Part shown: piece by piece, positions 52,645-62,166 of the stretch
Numbering within the stretch: position 1 is the stretch's first letter
Layout of the letters: every line of letters begins with the position of its first letter
Assembly: GCA_020747065.1 (NCBI GenBank)
Contig: JAGMVK010000015.1
Coordinates: forward strand, 744,001 to 808,000
Reading direction: 5' to 3'
Source of the DNA: Cadophora sp. MPI-SDFR-AT-0126
Taxonomy: Eukaryota; Ascomycota; Leotiomycetes; Helotiales; Ploettnerulaceae
DNA length: 64,000 nt
Notes under the pieces: generated by a model
Database searches by the model: none
The model's input: only the letters and a program-made list of their open reading frames with translations
What the model was told of the DNA's origin: nothing
Program-made: the position numbers and the translations under genes

Positions 52645-54847
52645 TTGCTGGATCAAACTTTTGTTCCAAATCAATCGCTACACTTGATGATGTTTTTTGT
52701 ACTTGTGATGGCTCTGCTTTTCAGCGCTATGGCGCGTGGTGAAGATTTGGCCACCTGCACTCCATGTACGTGCGTCTGTCCGCCGATTCCACCCCAATCT
52801 GCTTCGTTCTTCGGCTCTATCGGAACAATGTCAATATCAAGTCATATTGGATCAATATTGGACTTATCATCAACTTTCCCCTCTCGGAGTGACACCACCA
52901 CCTCTGTTATGAGCCTTCCTACCGTCTCTGGTCTTGTCACTGCTCCCAGCAACAGAGAAAACAGCGTCACTTCTGCGAGTGGTGCAAGTTTTTCCACTGG
53001 CCAACCCGGGCCATCAGGGCCATCAGGGCCGGAAATATCAACCTCCAATATCCAGACATCACAGAACTTACCGCCGTTTTCAGCGACTACTACCGCCGGT
53101 GGAGAACATGTACCATCATCATCTGGTAGTCTCAACAGTTTTTCTTTCATACCAACCGGATGGATTATATCCTCAACATTCACACAATCGCCATCTCGTC
53201 AAATGGAGCCAGAAACCTCCACTTCAGGCTCCTCAGGAGCCCCCGCACCGACAGGTATTATTGTGCCATCAAGTACGGTGACCACGGCAGACTTGTCACT
53301 TATCACTTCCACTGTTACAGATGCTCCACCAAATTTATCACTGCTCTTTACTACGAATTCTGACTGGAGGACCAATACTTGGCTTACAACTTCTCGGTCA
53401 GGGGACCAATCATCAACCATCGTGCCAGTACTCGTCGGATGCCCTGGGTGTGGAGGGGGTGCTATTGCAATTTTCAATCTTCCAGAGGTACCACACGTTT
53501 CATATCGCCTCCCTGAATTCCCGAGTCTCCCGAACTTCCATCTGCCTTGTATCAAGATCTTCGGCATCAAAGTCAGTGGCGATTGTAGCAGTCCGCCTCA
53601 GACTGAGTCCGCAAGCGACGACAATGGTTCTGACCAGGGACAATCTCAACAAGACCAAGGGTCACCAAAGACGGATGAGCAAAAGACGGACCAGTCAACC
53701 TCACTATCCAAAACGGCCTCATCGACGGACGTATCTTCGTCATTGTCATCGTCGTCGTCATCAAGTACATCATCATCAGCATGTCCTTTTCGGGTAGCAG
53801 CTGGACCTTGGGAGACTGGCTCTATTGAATCCTTGATGCTTCTTGAGCTGGCTGCACCAGATTATGCATCAATGTACTACCAATACAGTCTCCAAGGGTG
53901 GTTTATACCACCCCTCACTCCGCTTAGCGCTGCATTAACCAGCACTTCACTTAATACTATGTCGGCATCAGTCCTATCCACAACCATATCCTCAACAAAT
54001 GTCCCCATCCCAACATCGGTCGTGCAAAGTACATCGCCTGCTCAGTCAACAACATTCCGTACTTCAATTGTACCTTCAGGAAGCATCGTCACTCCATTCT
54101 CATCGCTACCGACAAGCCAACTTAGCGCCGGTATCTCTGGCCCTTTACCAAAATTGAGCTCCAAGCAATGTTGGGACAGTACTTTGATCAATTGTCGATA
54201 CGTTCACAACCCTGCATCTGTCTGCCCAACCACGACAGAAGCACTTCCTGAGAGCTGCACAGGAGTCGTTGTCAAACCATCCAATACCCTAGTCACTACG
54301 ACTTCTGTCATTCCGAACCCAGGTGCGTTGAAAGACTTCCTTCTCAGCTGAAACGACAGTTTTGGATGATCAAATCGTATGGTGAAGACGACTCTTAATG
54401 CCAGACCACTAACCAAAATATACAGCCCCACTACCTTCTCCTGCTCCAACAATCAATGCATATCTGGCATTTCAGCAGTATCAATATCAAGGTATGACAG
54501 GAGGTAATCAGTGGAATTTATACGTTAAGAAGCCAAGCGAAAAGGTGAACTGGTGTAACGGGGACCTTGCACCATTTGGAGATGATAAAATCGGCGCCAC
54601 AGATAAGGTCGATGTCAAGAAGATTCCCTGGCCGGCTGGGAGTTTCAAGTTCCCTTCCAAACATGGAGTGGACGGCTGTATCTATACTGGAAGTCAAGAA
54701 TTGCCTGGAACTGTGGAATGTGAGGGGAAATCGGTGGTTAGATGTGCTGCAGACCCCGCTATGGGAACAGATGTCCCCTGCAATCCAGATCTGGAGGGCG
54801 GATCAGATACCATATATCCGAAGGTGGTATGTGGACTAGAAGTATGA
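52645..54847 (+). CDS. Secreted Ser/Thr/Pro-rich protein with C-terminal Cys domain
   Basis: Exons 52645-54322 and 54426-54847 give 699 residues. A hydrophobic segment MMFFVLVMALLFSAMARG (from Met 15, 52687, the likelier start) is a signal peptide. A short CTPCTCVCPP motif follows, then several hundred residues dominated by Ser, Thr and Pro (probable O-mannosylated stalk), broken by a Cys/Gly patch (VLVGCPGCGGGAIAIF) and an acidic Gln/Asp stretch near residue 330. A second Cys region begins KQCWDSTLINCRYVHNPAS. The C-terminus after the intron is compact and Cys-containing (EKVNWCNGD, GVDGCIYTG, GTVECEGKSVVRCAADP, DVPCNPD). This resembles fungal cell-surface or extracellular glycoproteins. I see no GPI signal and recognise no family. 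Confidence 0.75.
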
Positions 54848-55737
54848 CGTGGAGTAGATCGTGGCATCATTGAGACAGTTAACGACGTTCGTTTTTCTTT
54901 TCGTTTCTTTTTTGCTGCAGCGAGGATGTTGTGAATGAGAAATGCGGGTGGTCTCTGAGCCAAGAAAAGAGAGAGGGTCAACACGGGTGCCTGTTTGTCG
55001 AAGGCATGTGCAATACCATATATCTGCTAGTCTTAGGGAATTTAAGTTTGAAGTAAGAGCGATAAGGGCTATTGTGTGATGTATTCATCCGAGAGTCAAA
55101 GGTTGTGTTAAGATCAACAAGAAGAGCAGATTAGGAAAGTAGCTGAAGATTTCAGAAAGGGGGCTTGATCAAGACGGGTGACACGGGGAGTGACGGAGTA
55201 TCGTTGCATTGAGTGCACTGAAATCAGTTGAAGCATGCTACAAAATAGATCAAAGAACCAAAGTCTATACTGACTTCGTCTTCCGATGTTGCTTCTTGTA
55301 AAAAAAAGGTCCTATCAAAGGTCCTAGGCGCGTTACCCAGAACATACAGATGAATGGTAAACTCACGTGACATGCAATCATCATGTCAGTGTTTCACGAA
55401 ATTGGGGGCGTATGAATGAAAGAAACCGAAGCAATGTAAATCTCATTGTCTACCCCTTGGATACATGAATGCAAACTTTGCTTCTTCCTATGTAGCCTGA
55501 AAAAGCTCACTGTTCCATAGTCTCGCTTAGTTCCCTTTGTTTACTTTCGGACAAAGGGGTCCATTGTGCTTTAGCGTTGGGGATTAACTTGTTGACCAAT
55601 TGCACTTGGAAAGAGGTAAGAAGCTACTGTCAACCTCAGAAACAGAACCATGGTTGGAACTATGTATACATATATAACCTCGGCAGTGCGGTGGGTGACT
55701 TGTGTGAACTACTCAGGCCAAATAATCTGCTGTTAGA
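54848..55737. other. Intergenic, AT-rich with homopurine runs
   Basis: No gene is recognised. It contains the 3' flank of the Ser/Thr-rich gene, where the plus strand has a T-rich run near 54892-54912. Confidence 0.4.
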
Positions 55738-56500
55738 ATGGCTCCGCAATTCACCAAGCTCCGTGCCTATTTCTTCAGCCATTCTTCGAGATCTTCAGCT
55801 GAGATTGACCATTTGAATCGATCGGTGGAAGTGATGAAGCGGAGAAAGTTCGGCGTGCCACAAGCTGACAGCTCGACTCTCGATCCTGCAGAGCTCTTTG
55901 AACGTGACATTCGTAGACTCGTAAGTTTGTTCCAAGTGTCAGAGGTACGCGCAGAGTTGGTGGCCAGCTACATAGCCGGAAAAATCAATCCAGATGTATC
56001 CATAACGAGTAATCGTCAAGCTCGAGAAGATGTCGACAAAGGATTCGAAGTGATGGTCCGAGATCGATCAAATAAATCTTCCTACATCCGCTTCAACCAA
56101 GATCTGTCCTCGATTGGCCGGCATGTCACAGCAGATCACAGCATGGTCCAGCACTCGCGATGATTGGAGGCTCTGGCGAGGCTCTCAAATTTGTTGTGAT
56201 CTCATTAAGGAGTACCTGCGAAGTGGACTGACTTCCATGGAGGCTGAAGTGAGAGCGATTCTCTTCTACCTCGAATTTAATGAGCAGACACCTGTTCGAG
56301 GGAGAGTTGGGTCAGAGGACCAGCGAGTCCGACTCACTTTGAAAAGTAGCCTGCAACGCCGATATCAATCACTGCGTGAGCGGTATGTTGGTTGGTGTTG
56401 TCACTGTACCCAGGATAAGGACTGTCCCGATGCAACAGCCGTCAATGAGGCACAGAGATGTGATAGATCAATGATGCCTGATGAGCGACTGCATCTTTAG
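55738..56500 (+). pseudogene. Orphan gene split by a 10-bp duplication
   Basis: Two plus-strand frames (55738-56163 and the frame ending at 56500) belong together. The first reads MAPQFTKLRAYFFSHSSRS ... FERDIRRLVSLFQVSEV ... FNQDLSSIGRHVTA. The second reads WSSTRDDWRLWRGSQICC ... YLRSGLTSMEAEVRAILFYL ... RYVGWCCHCTQDKDCPD. At 56124-56143 the sequence TGTCACAGCA is followed by GATCACAGCA, an imperfect 10-bp tandem copy that shifts the frame. Reading only one copy joins the two frames without a break. This suggests a recent inactivating duplication in a gene of about 250 residues. The Cys cluster near the end (WCCHCTQDKDC) may bind metal. I do not recognise the family. Confidence 0.45.
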
Positions 56501-57257
56501 TCGCTGAATCTAGGCCCAGAGAGTCTTTGACTCTCCTAACATATAATCCTGCGTATTGAGACGAAGCTTAAGTACTTCGAGTTCAGGCAATTAAGTATCT
56601 ACGAAGATGAAGAAATTATCTATCCACTTTATCTCATTTGTGCTTTGTACCACTCGCCATCACTCCTGACCGATCGAATTCGAAAATTTTATGTAGGTTG
56701 TGGCTATTACATTGTGTTTACGGGGGCCATCTTTCGGCAACAGTACTAACAAGCTTTACTACTTTCAGAATTCAAAACAATTAGATATGACAATTGGAGT
56801 TTCACTATAATATTAAAAGAATACTCTTAGTATTATTGTATTCAGAGCCTGAAATAACTTGTCATACGCAATTCCCTCAAAGATAAATACCTTTTCCTAT
56901 CAAGTGATCAAGTTTCTAGAAAGTGAAAGTGTAGTTATAGCCATTTCGTTAAGATTATAATGAATTCAAGGCCATGCGCGGCAGATCAAGGAAATTCCTG
57001 CGTCCCGAACTATTCCGAAGTGAAAAAGGACCTATTCGCAGCTGTCCCTCTTTGAGCAATCGTGGATGCCCTCATAACAGTCCTGTTCACGTAAACAACA
57101 ACTATGCAGCTCCTTGCCGCTCTTGAACTATTCAGAAGCCGGCAGCTTAATGACAACGGGGTGACTTGTCCTAAAGTCACTCTGTATTTCCGCTCTTCCT
57201 CTCCAAAATCAATTCTGGCCAGTATCTAAAAGTTTCCCTATCAAATATAGAAAGATC
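56501..57257. other. AT-rich intergenic region
   Basis: No gene. The stretch at about 56760-56960 is very AT-rich, with short inverted repeats around AATATTAAAAGAATACTC. Confidence 0.45.
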
Positions 57258-59111
57258 TTAAAACGTTCGAGTAAACCCTGGACGAAGAGCAGCGTGGCTC
57301 TCTATGTCAGCAGTGCTGAGCATAGACTTTCGATCCTCTAGGACGAAGAAACGCATAACGTCAACCGAGCTACCATGGTTGTCAATAGAGATTCTTTGGC
57401 TTTGGAGTTGAATGCGAGGCAGTTTGGGGTGATCAATGTTCCACATATCAGACGGCATTGCCAAGGTCCGCGTTATCAATGGCTTTTCCAAATGCGCATT
57501 GTCGCTATTGAACCATACAATATCATCGAGGAATATGTTGGCGGAGCTTGAGGAATCACCGAAGCTTACAGGTACAAGGGAGACGAGAATCGGCCCAACA
57601 GGATGCTGTGCGATTTCGGTGGGCACAAGTCGATTGAAGAAAAAGGTAATGCCTTGCGCTTGGCGTGGTGGCGGGAAAGTGATATTGATGATAAAGAGTG
57701 GTTGTGTGATATCGAAGGCCGGTGTCTGCCTTACAACGAACTCATTTTCTATGAAGTGAATCCCGATGCTGGGGTAGTTCGGCCACCGGTCAAATCCTAC
57801 CGGCGCGTACATCTGGGCAAGAATGATGTCTCCATTCTTAGCTTTTACCCTTCGTTCCGGTTCTATGTTCAACGTCTGCATCATTGTCTCCAGCTCTGAT
57901 CTTGAATAATTAGAATCTTGGAAGAAAAGTTCGTGGGTGCGGCCCCATGACAACTCGCCCCATGATTGAACCGGGATCCGGACGCATGGCCCGCTCGAAG
58001 ATTCCGTCCCGCAGAGTAGTAGAATGTGCTTCGCTTTACGTTCTTGCGTACAGGCCGGTTTATCCCAGTAGTAAAATGAAGTCGGGTTTTCGGGTTCTAT
58101 GACTGGGATTTCAAGTCGAACCGCTCTGCCTACATTGGTCGGGTAAGCGTTGTGACTGGAGGACAAACCGTAAAACCTGGTTGTCTTGTACCATGGCGTG
58201 AAGTCGCCAGAGGCCTGAAAGTCACGGGGACTTTCTGCAAAGAGACCGAGAAGAAGCTCAGCTGATATTTTACCGTCCCAGGGAAGCTTTGTAGAAGAAA
58301 CCTTCCTCGAAATAGCCACGGAGACTCGCCGACTCCACTTTTCCGGCTTGACGACGGTTCCCCACGAGAACAAAGTATGATCGAAAGGATAAGTTTTCAT
58401 GATTTCTTCTTGCAGGCGCCGGAATGAATTTCTACCTTCACCGTATAGGAGCGGTATATTAATCCCAAAGATACCGAGGAGACAGTAAGCTTCATCTTCC
58501 GTTCTCGACGTCTGCCGATGCGAAGCCCATGACATTTTCTTAGAGATACTGGCACTGTCAAGCTCCTCCTTGTCGGCATTAAGGAATCTCGCTTCAATTC
58601 CCGCCGCACTCGAAATGGTATCGAGTAGATCGAACTTTGTCCCAAGGCATTGCCAGTCCTCCGAGTAGAAAACAATATTCTCTGGTGCCAAAAGCTCTTG
58701 CAATGTCCATCCCCGAAAGAACCAGCGGCTTTTCGATATCTGCTGCTTGATGTCCAAGGAACTGCCACGTTTCTGAACATCGGACAGATAGACATAGCAG
58801 ACGGCAGCGTCTTTGTACCAGCGAAACATGGAGTTGATGGCTTCCTGAAGCTCGGCGCTGCTTGACTTGTCAATACAGCAAGTGTCTATCCAGAAATAAT
58901 CATGGTGGTCATCTTTCGCCTGTTTCGCACAGAGAGTGAGCTTCCTGAAACCACCTTTGCCCTCCCAAGCACCATCTACTATGTCTTTATAGGTAACCTC
59001 GTCATCATCCAAACCCCAGGTATGTGATAGTATGGCATATTTGGGCACATTGGCAGCCAGATACTTTGTAAAAGTGAACTTTCCATCATCGTTGCATTGT
59101 AGTAGTCGCAT
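57258..59111 (-). CDS. HET-domain (heterokaryon incompatibility) protein
   Basis: 617 residues from MRLLQCNDDGKFTFTKYLA at 59111. The frame runs up to 59213 but HET proteins typically begin MRLL. The HET domain occupies about residues 20-170: YAILSHTWGLDDDEVTYKD, FWIDTCCIDKSSSAELQEAI, MFRWYKDAAVCYVYLSDV, SRWFFRGWTLQELLAPENIV. A conserved region after it (SWASHRQTSRTEDEAYCLLG, LLYGEGRNSFRRLQEEIMKT) is common to HET-E/HET-D-like proteins. There is no NACHT or WD40 array; the C-terminal half is a beta-rich region of unknown function. HET proteins trigger cell death after non-self fusion, and their genes are numerous and fast evolving. Partner gene not visible. Confidence 0.93.
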   Translation of the reverse strand: MRLLQCNDDGKFTFTKYLAANVPKYAILSHTWGLDDDEVTYKDIVDGAWEGKGGFRKLTLCAKQAKDDHHDYFWIDTCCIDKSSSAELQEAINSMFRWYKDAAVCYVYLSDVQKRGSSLDIKQQISKSRWFFRGWTLQELLAPENIVFYSEDWQCLGTKFDLLDTISSAAGIEARFLNADKEELDSASISKKMSWASHRQTSRTEDEAYCLLGIFGINIPLLYGEGRNSFRRLQEEIMKTYPFDHTLFSWGTVVKPEKWSRRVSVAISRKVSSTKLPWDGKISAELLLGLFAESPRDFQASGDFTPWYKTTRFYGLSSSHNAYPTNVGRAVRLEIPVIEPENPTSFYYWDKPACTQERKAKHILLLCGTESSSGPCVRIPVQSWGELSWGRTHELFFQDSNYSRSELETMMQTLNIEPERRVKAKNGDIILAQMYAPVGFDRWPNYPSIGIHFIENEFVVRQTPAFDITQPLFIINITFPPPRQAQGITFFFNRLVPTEIAQHPVGPILVSLVPVSFGDSSSSANIFLDDIVWFNSDNAHLEKPLITRTLAMPSDMWNIDHPKLPRIQLQSQRISIDNHGSSVDVMRFFVLEDRKSMLSTADIESHAALRPGFTRTF

Positions 59112-59813
59112 GGCTGACGAGGCAGCTGGTGAGAGATGGTACTGTACGTGCGGGGTCGAAGGACACGCCTTTTTTCCAAGCTCAATCGTTGCCCTCCAGA
59201 TGCCGAGAACCACAAAAGCGCCTCAGCACCGGCTGTACGAAAATTGTGCTGCGAATCAAAATTTTTGAAGGAAGAAGCAATTCCGATCGCAGGCAAGGCT
59301 GTGCCATGCCAACGGTTGGGCTGCGCCAAAGTTGTGCTGTTAGGCGGCAATGAGCAACACCACATGATTTCTTTCTGACCTATCAGAGAAACGTCTGAGG
59401 CTTTTGGATGGCTCGGCTAGGACGGACTTCCAAGCTGTGGGCGTCTACCTTGCGTCACACTTCCTCCGAGAGCCTCGCAAGCCTCGTTTTCTTCGTTGAT
59501 GACCACTGCCGATTTGAAATTGATCAATTTGCCTCCTGTTATAGTTCAAAATAAATCCTGAAGTCGCAATATCAGCAACCTTGTCACCATCCCCAAAGCC
59601 AAGAAATTGTACTGTCAGAGCAGATAGACTTTTACTGTCGTCCACTTGTCCAGGTAAATAGTAGAATGGTCTTGAAACCCGTATCCTACAGGGTAGTGAT
59701 CCGATAGAAAGAAATGACTTTGTGCAATTTGACGCGTGACCGAATAATGAATAATGCGGATCATCTGAATGCAATGCAACTTTGACAAGAGTACAAAACA
59801 GTCCCGATATACG
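59112..59813. other. Intergenic, HET promoter side / UstYa 3' flank
   Basis: No gene is recognised. Short frames at 59129-59378 overlap in three registers and are not protein-like. Confidence 0.4.
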
Positions 59814-60824
59814 CTACATTTTATCATGAATAGACACATTGGACTCCCGCCCAAACATCTCACAGAACGGCTCTGGTGCCGGAATCTGCTTCGCGCCCTC
59901 CGGCAGCGTCAGATTCCTACCCATCATCAAAGGCAACGCATTCTCATCCTGCCACTTCACGATGGCGTCAAAGTCCCTACACTGTCTATTGACAAAGAAG
60001 TCCGGAAATGGCCAATCTTGCGTCTCCATCCAATTGAAAGTCAAGACGTCCAGACTACCTTGACACATAATAGTCTGCATCAACATGTCCGTGCAATGCG
60101 AGACATGGACATAGTGTAGATCCGAGTACGGCTTCTTCCCATGATCTTCGGAGCGACCATATTCGGCCCATGCTAGGTTTCGCAAAAGGTTCAGAGAGTG
60201 AATTTGATGAAATATGTCGAGTTCGGCGACGTAGGCCTCGGGGCCGAGGCCGTATTCTTCTGGGAATTTGGCGACGAGTTCGGGGTCTTTCCCAAGCTTG
60301 CGAGCCTCTTCGGCCGTGATTGGAAATGTACGGATGTTGTCGATTGATTCCCATGCAGCGTCGACTGCTGGATCGGGTTTACGGGCGTTGCGGTGAGGAG
60401 AGGGATTGGGAGACTCAAATAGGCTGCCGTCGGTCTGTTTGACAAGTGTTTGGATGTTTAGTTTTTCGAGCACCGGTGCTGTGTAAGGTCCCTTAGCGCG
60501 GTTGCTATTCATTCAGTGAATAGTCTTACAGAAATATGATGTCTGCTTCAGCAACCAATGTCTATCATGAGAGTGTACCGCCTTCTCGTAGACCTGGTGA
60601 GTGAAAATAGAAAGTGAGAAGACGTAGAGAATGATATTAAGAACAGTCCATATCCAGTAGCGGCAATCGAGCTTTCGCCGTCTGCCTCCTAGATACCGAG
60701 CTTCCTGAACATCGTCCGGCGAAGGTGGCAGGAGGTTCTCAACCGAGCCGTTATCCTTTTCTTCTCGCTTCGAAGGAGAACGACGAATCCAAGTTGGAAT
60801 CATGCTGATGTCCGTGAGATGCAA
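59814..60824 (-). CDS. UstYa/DUF3328-family oxidase
   Basis: Exons 60824-60530 and 60478-59814 give 319 residues. UstY proteins are membrane-anchored oxidases of ribosomally made cyclic peptides (ustiloxin, phomopsin, asperipin, cyclochlorotine, victorin). Residues 57-75 (WIWTVLNIILYVFSLSIF) are the single membrane anchor. LLKQTSYF|SPVLEKLN, joined by a 51-nt intron, is the family's start of the lumenal part; reading through the intron gives a false in-frame TGA at 60513. The first metal motif region FHQIHSLNLLR (HxxH at 189-192) has Ser 193 where the usual HxxHC motif has Cys. The second motif, HVSHC (223-227) in HCTDMLMQTIMCQG, is complete. It is divergent from the repeat precursor gene at 61824 with 1 kb between the starts, so the two are probably co-regulated and enzyme-substrate partners. 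The partner assignment is inference. Confidence 0.88.
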
Positions 60825-61823
60825 TGAAGTTTCTTAAAAAGCGAATATTTATGTTCCGATGCACATTGAAATTTACTCCTCAGTTCCATGACGATAGGAA
60901 TTAACGGCAGACTAAAGCGATGCTACGAGAGCCCGAGTGAGCTAACGACCGATCTGGCTATTCGAGCGCCTCTCGCAAGCAGAATGCTTCATTTGACGTG
61001 TAATGGCGTAAGACGAGCCCATTTTAGGTAGGTAGTAGAAACAAGATCATCCCTAATGCAAGACGATAAAGCTTGACTGTGACATTGGTCGGCTCGGTTA
61101 CAGGGAGAACCCCACTAACCCCGCTACCTTGCTAGGACGAGGGGTAGATATTTCGTAAAATCTGCCCCACGAGACTTTGAGCAATTGAGTAGCAAACACT
61201 TGCTCAGGGCGATCAAAGTGCTTAGTATGATGAAATTCAACAAAACACTGAAGCACGGATATGAGTAGAGGAACACTGGTTGCTGAAATTCCGGAGAACC
61301 TTGCTGTTGCTGGATGCCTCACTTTGTGAATGTTAATCGACTTCCGATCATATGCGACAACACTTCAATCAAATCCTACGTCAGTGGAACATAGACTAAA
61401 ATATGAGCTTCCTAATACAGAGCATAGATGCGTAATAGGAAGATCGTACACTAGCAGAAATCCCCAGCACCCAATAGAAGCATTGGCAAGCAAAGATCGG
61501 TTCAAAGGCTATCAATCTTTGATGGCACATTGTACAGACTCCTTCCTAAGATAGTAACCTCTTGACCTTGCGTCCAACGATTTGCATTTTGTGTTTCCTC
61601 CTGAAGTTAGAGTGCGGCGAGGAAAAGACGCAAACCAAAGCAGAAGTGGATAGAAAGTGCAGCGCAGCCGATTTAAGGCTGAACTATCAGGACTCGGCTG
61701 TACGCCCTCAACAACTTAAAATGGAAGCATCAGCACCCTCTTCTTCAACTCATCATCGTCAGATCAAAACTCAAAAAAGAAACTTTCGCATCTTAGACCT
61801 AAATCGCAACAGCGCACTTCACC
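60825..61823. promoter_or_regulatory. Divergent intergenic region, UstYa-like / repeat precursor
   Basis: About 1 kb between divergent starts and the likely shared promoter. The short frames inside are not protein-like. I see no clear palindromic CGG(n)CCG Zn2Cys6 site by eye. The leader before 61824 is A/C-rich, with acttcacc before the ATG. Confidence 0.5.
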
Positions 61824-62166
61824 ATGTTGTTGAAGAGCTTTCTTGTCGCTGCTACTAGCCTGGTGGCTTTCAGTGTAGCTGCTCCCTTATCAGGTATGCA
61901 AGAAATCCACGAGAAAATAGCATAAACTAACCAAGACAGCACCCGTTGAAGGCCGCAAAGCAGCGCCGGCAAACGCTTATGGGATAGCCCACACCTTGAA
62001 GATGGCAGATGATGCAGTGAAGCGTGACGCAGCGCCGGTAAACGCTTATGGGATAGCCCACACCTTGAAGATGGCAGATGATGCAGCGAAGCGTGAAGCA
62101 GCGCCGGCAAACCTCTATGGAACAGCCCACACCTTGAAGATGGCGGCTGATGCATTCAAGGCTTGA
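61824..62166 (+). CDS. Repeat-containing secreted precursor, candidate dikaritin-type RiPP precursor
   Basis: Exons 61824-61893 and 61940-62166 give 98 residues. The 46-nt intron starts GTATGC, has a perfect ACTAAC branch site and ends CAG. Residues 1-20 (MLLKSFLVAATSLVAFSVAA) are a signal peptide. A short pro-segment (PLSAPVEGRK) precedes three 23-residue repeats starting at Ala 31, 54 and 77. Each has AAPxN, a single Tyr (37, 60, 83), YG[I/T]AHTLKM and an Ala/Asp-rich end. Repeats 1 and 2 end in Lys-Arg plus Asp/Glu (VKRD, AKRE), Kex2-type sites; repeat 3 ends FKA at the stop. No Cys or Trp occurs. Signal peptide, KR-separated repeats and one conserved Tyr, next to a UstYa gene, are the layout of UstA/PhomA-type precursors. 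Alternatives: another Kex2-processed peptide or an atypical pheromone precursor, although known alpha-pheromones in these fungi carry Trp and usually Cys. Confidence 0.82.
61960..62166 (+). repeat. Three tandem 69-bp coding repeats
   Basis: Units begin at 61960, 62029 and 62098, exactly 69 bp apart. Units 1 and 2 differ at only three bases, all near the unit's start or its end; unit 3 has more changes and ends with the stop codon. They encode the 23-residue repeats of the precursor. Confidence 0.95.

Noticed and set aside
60512..60515. In-frame TGA between the membrane anchor and catalytic part of the UstY gene, suggesting a pseudogene or stop-codon readthrough.
   Set aside because: A 51-nt GTAAGA...CACAG intron (60479-60529) removes it and restores the family motif KQTSYFSPVLEK.
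61824..62166. The repeat precursor as an alpha-factor-type mating pheromone gene (KR followed by EA-type residues).
   Set aside because: The repeats lack Trp and Cys and do not resemble known filamentous ascomycete alpha-pheromones, and a UstY gene is adjacent. Kept only as an alternative.
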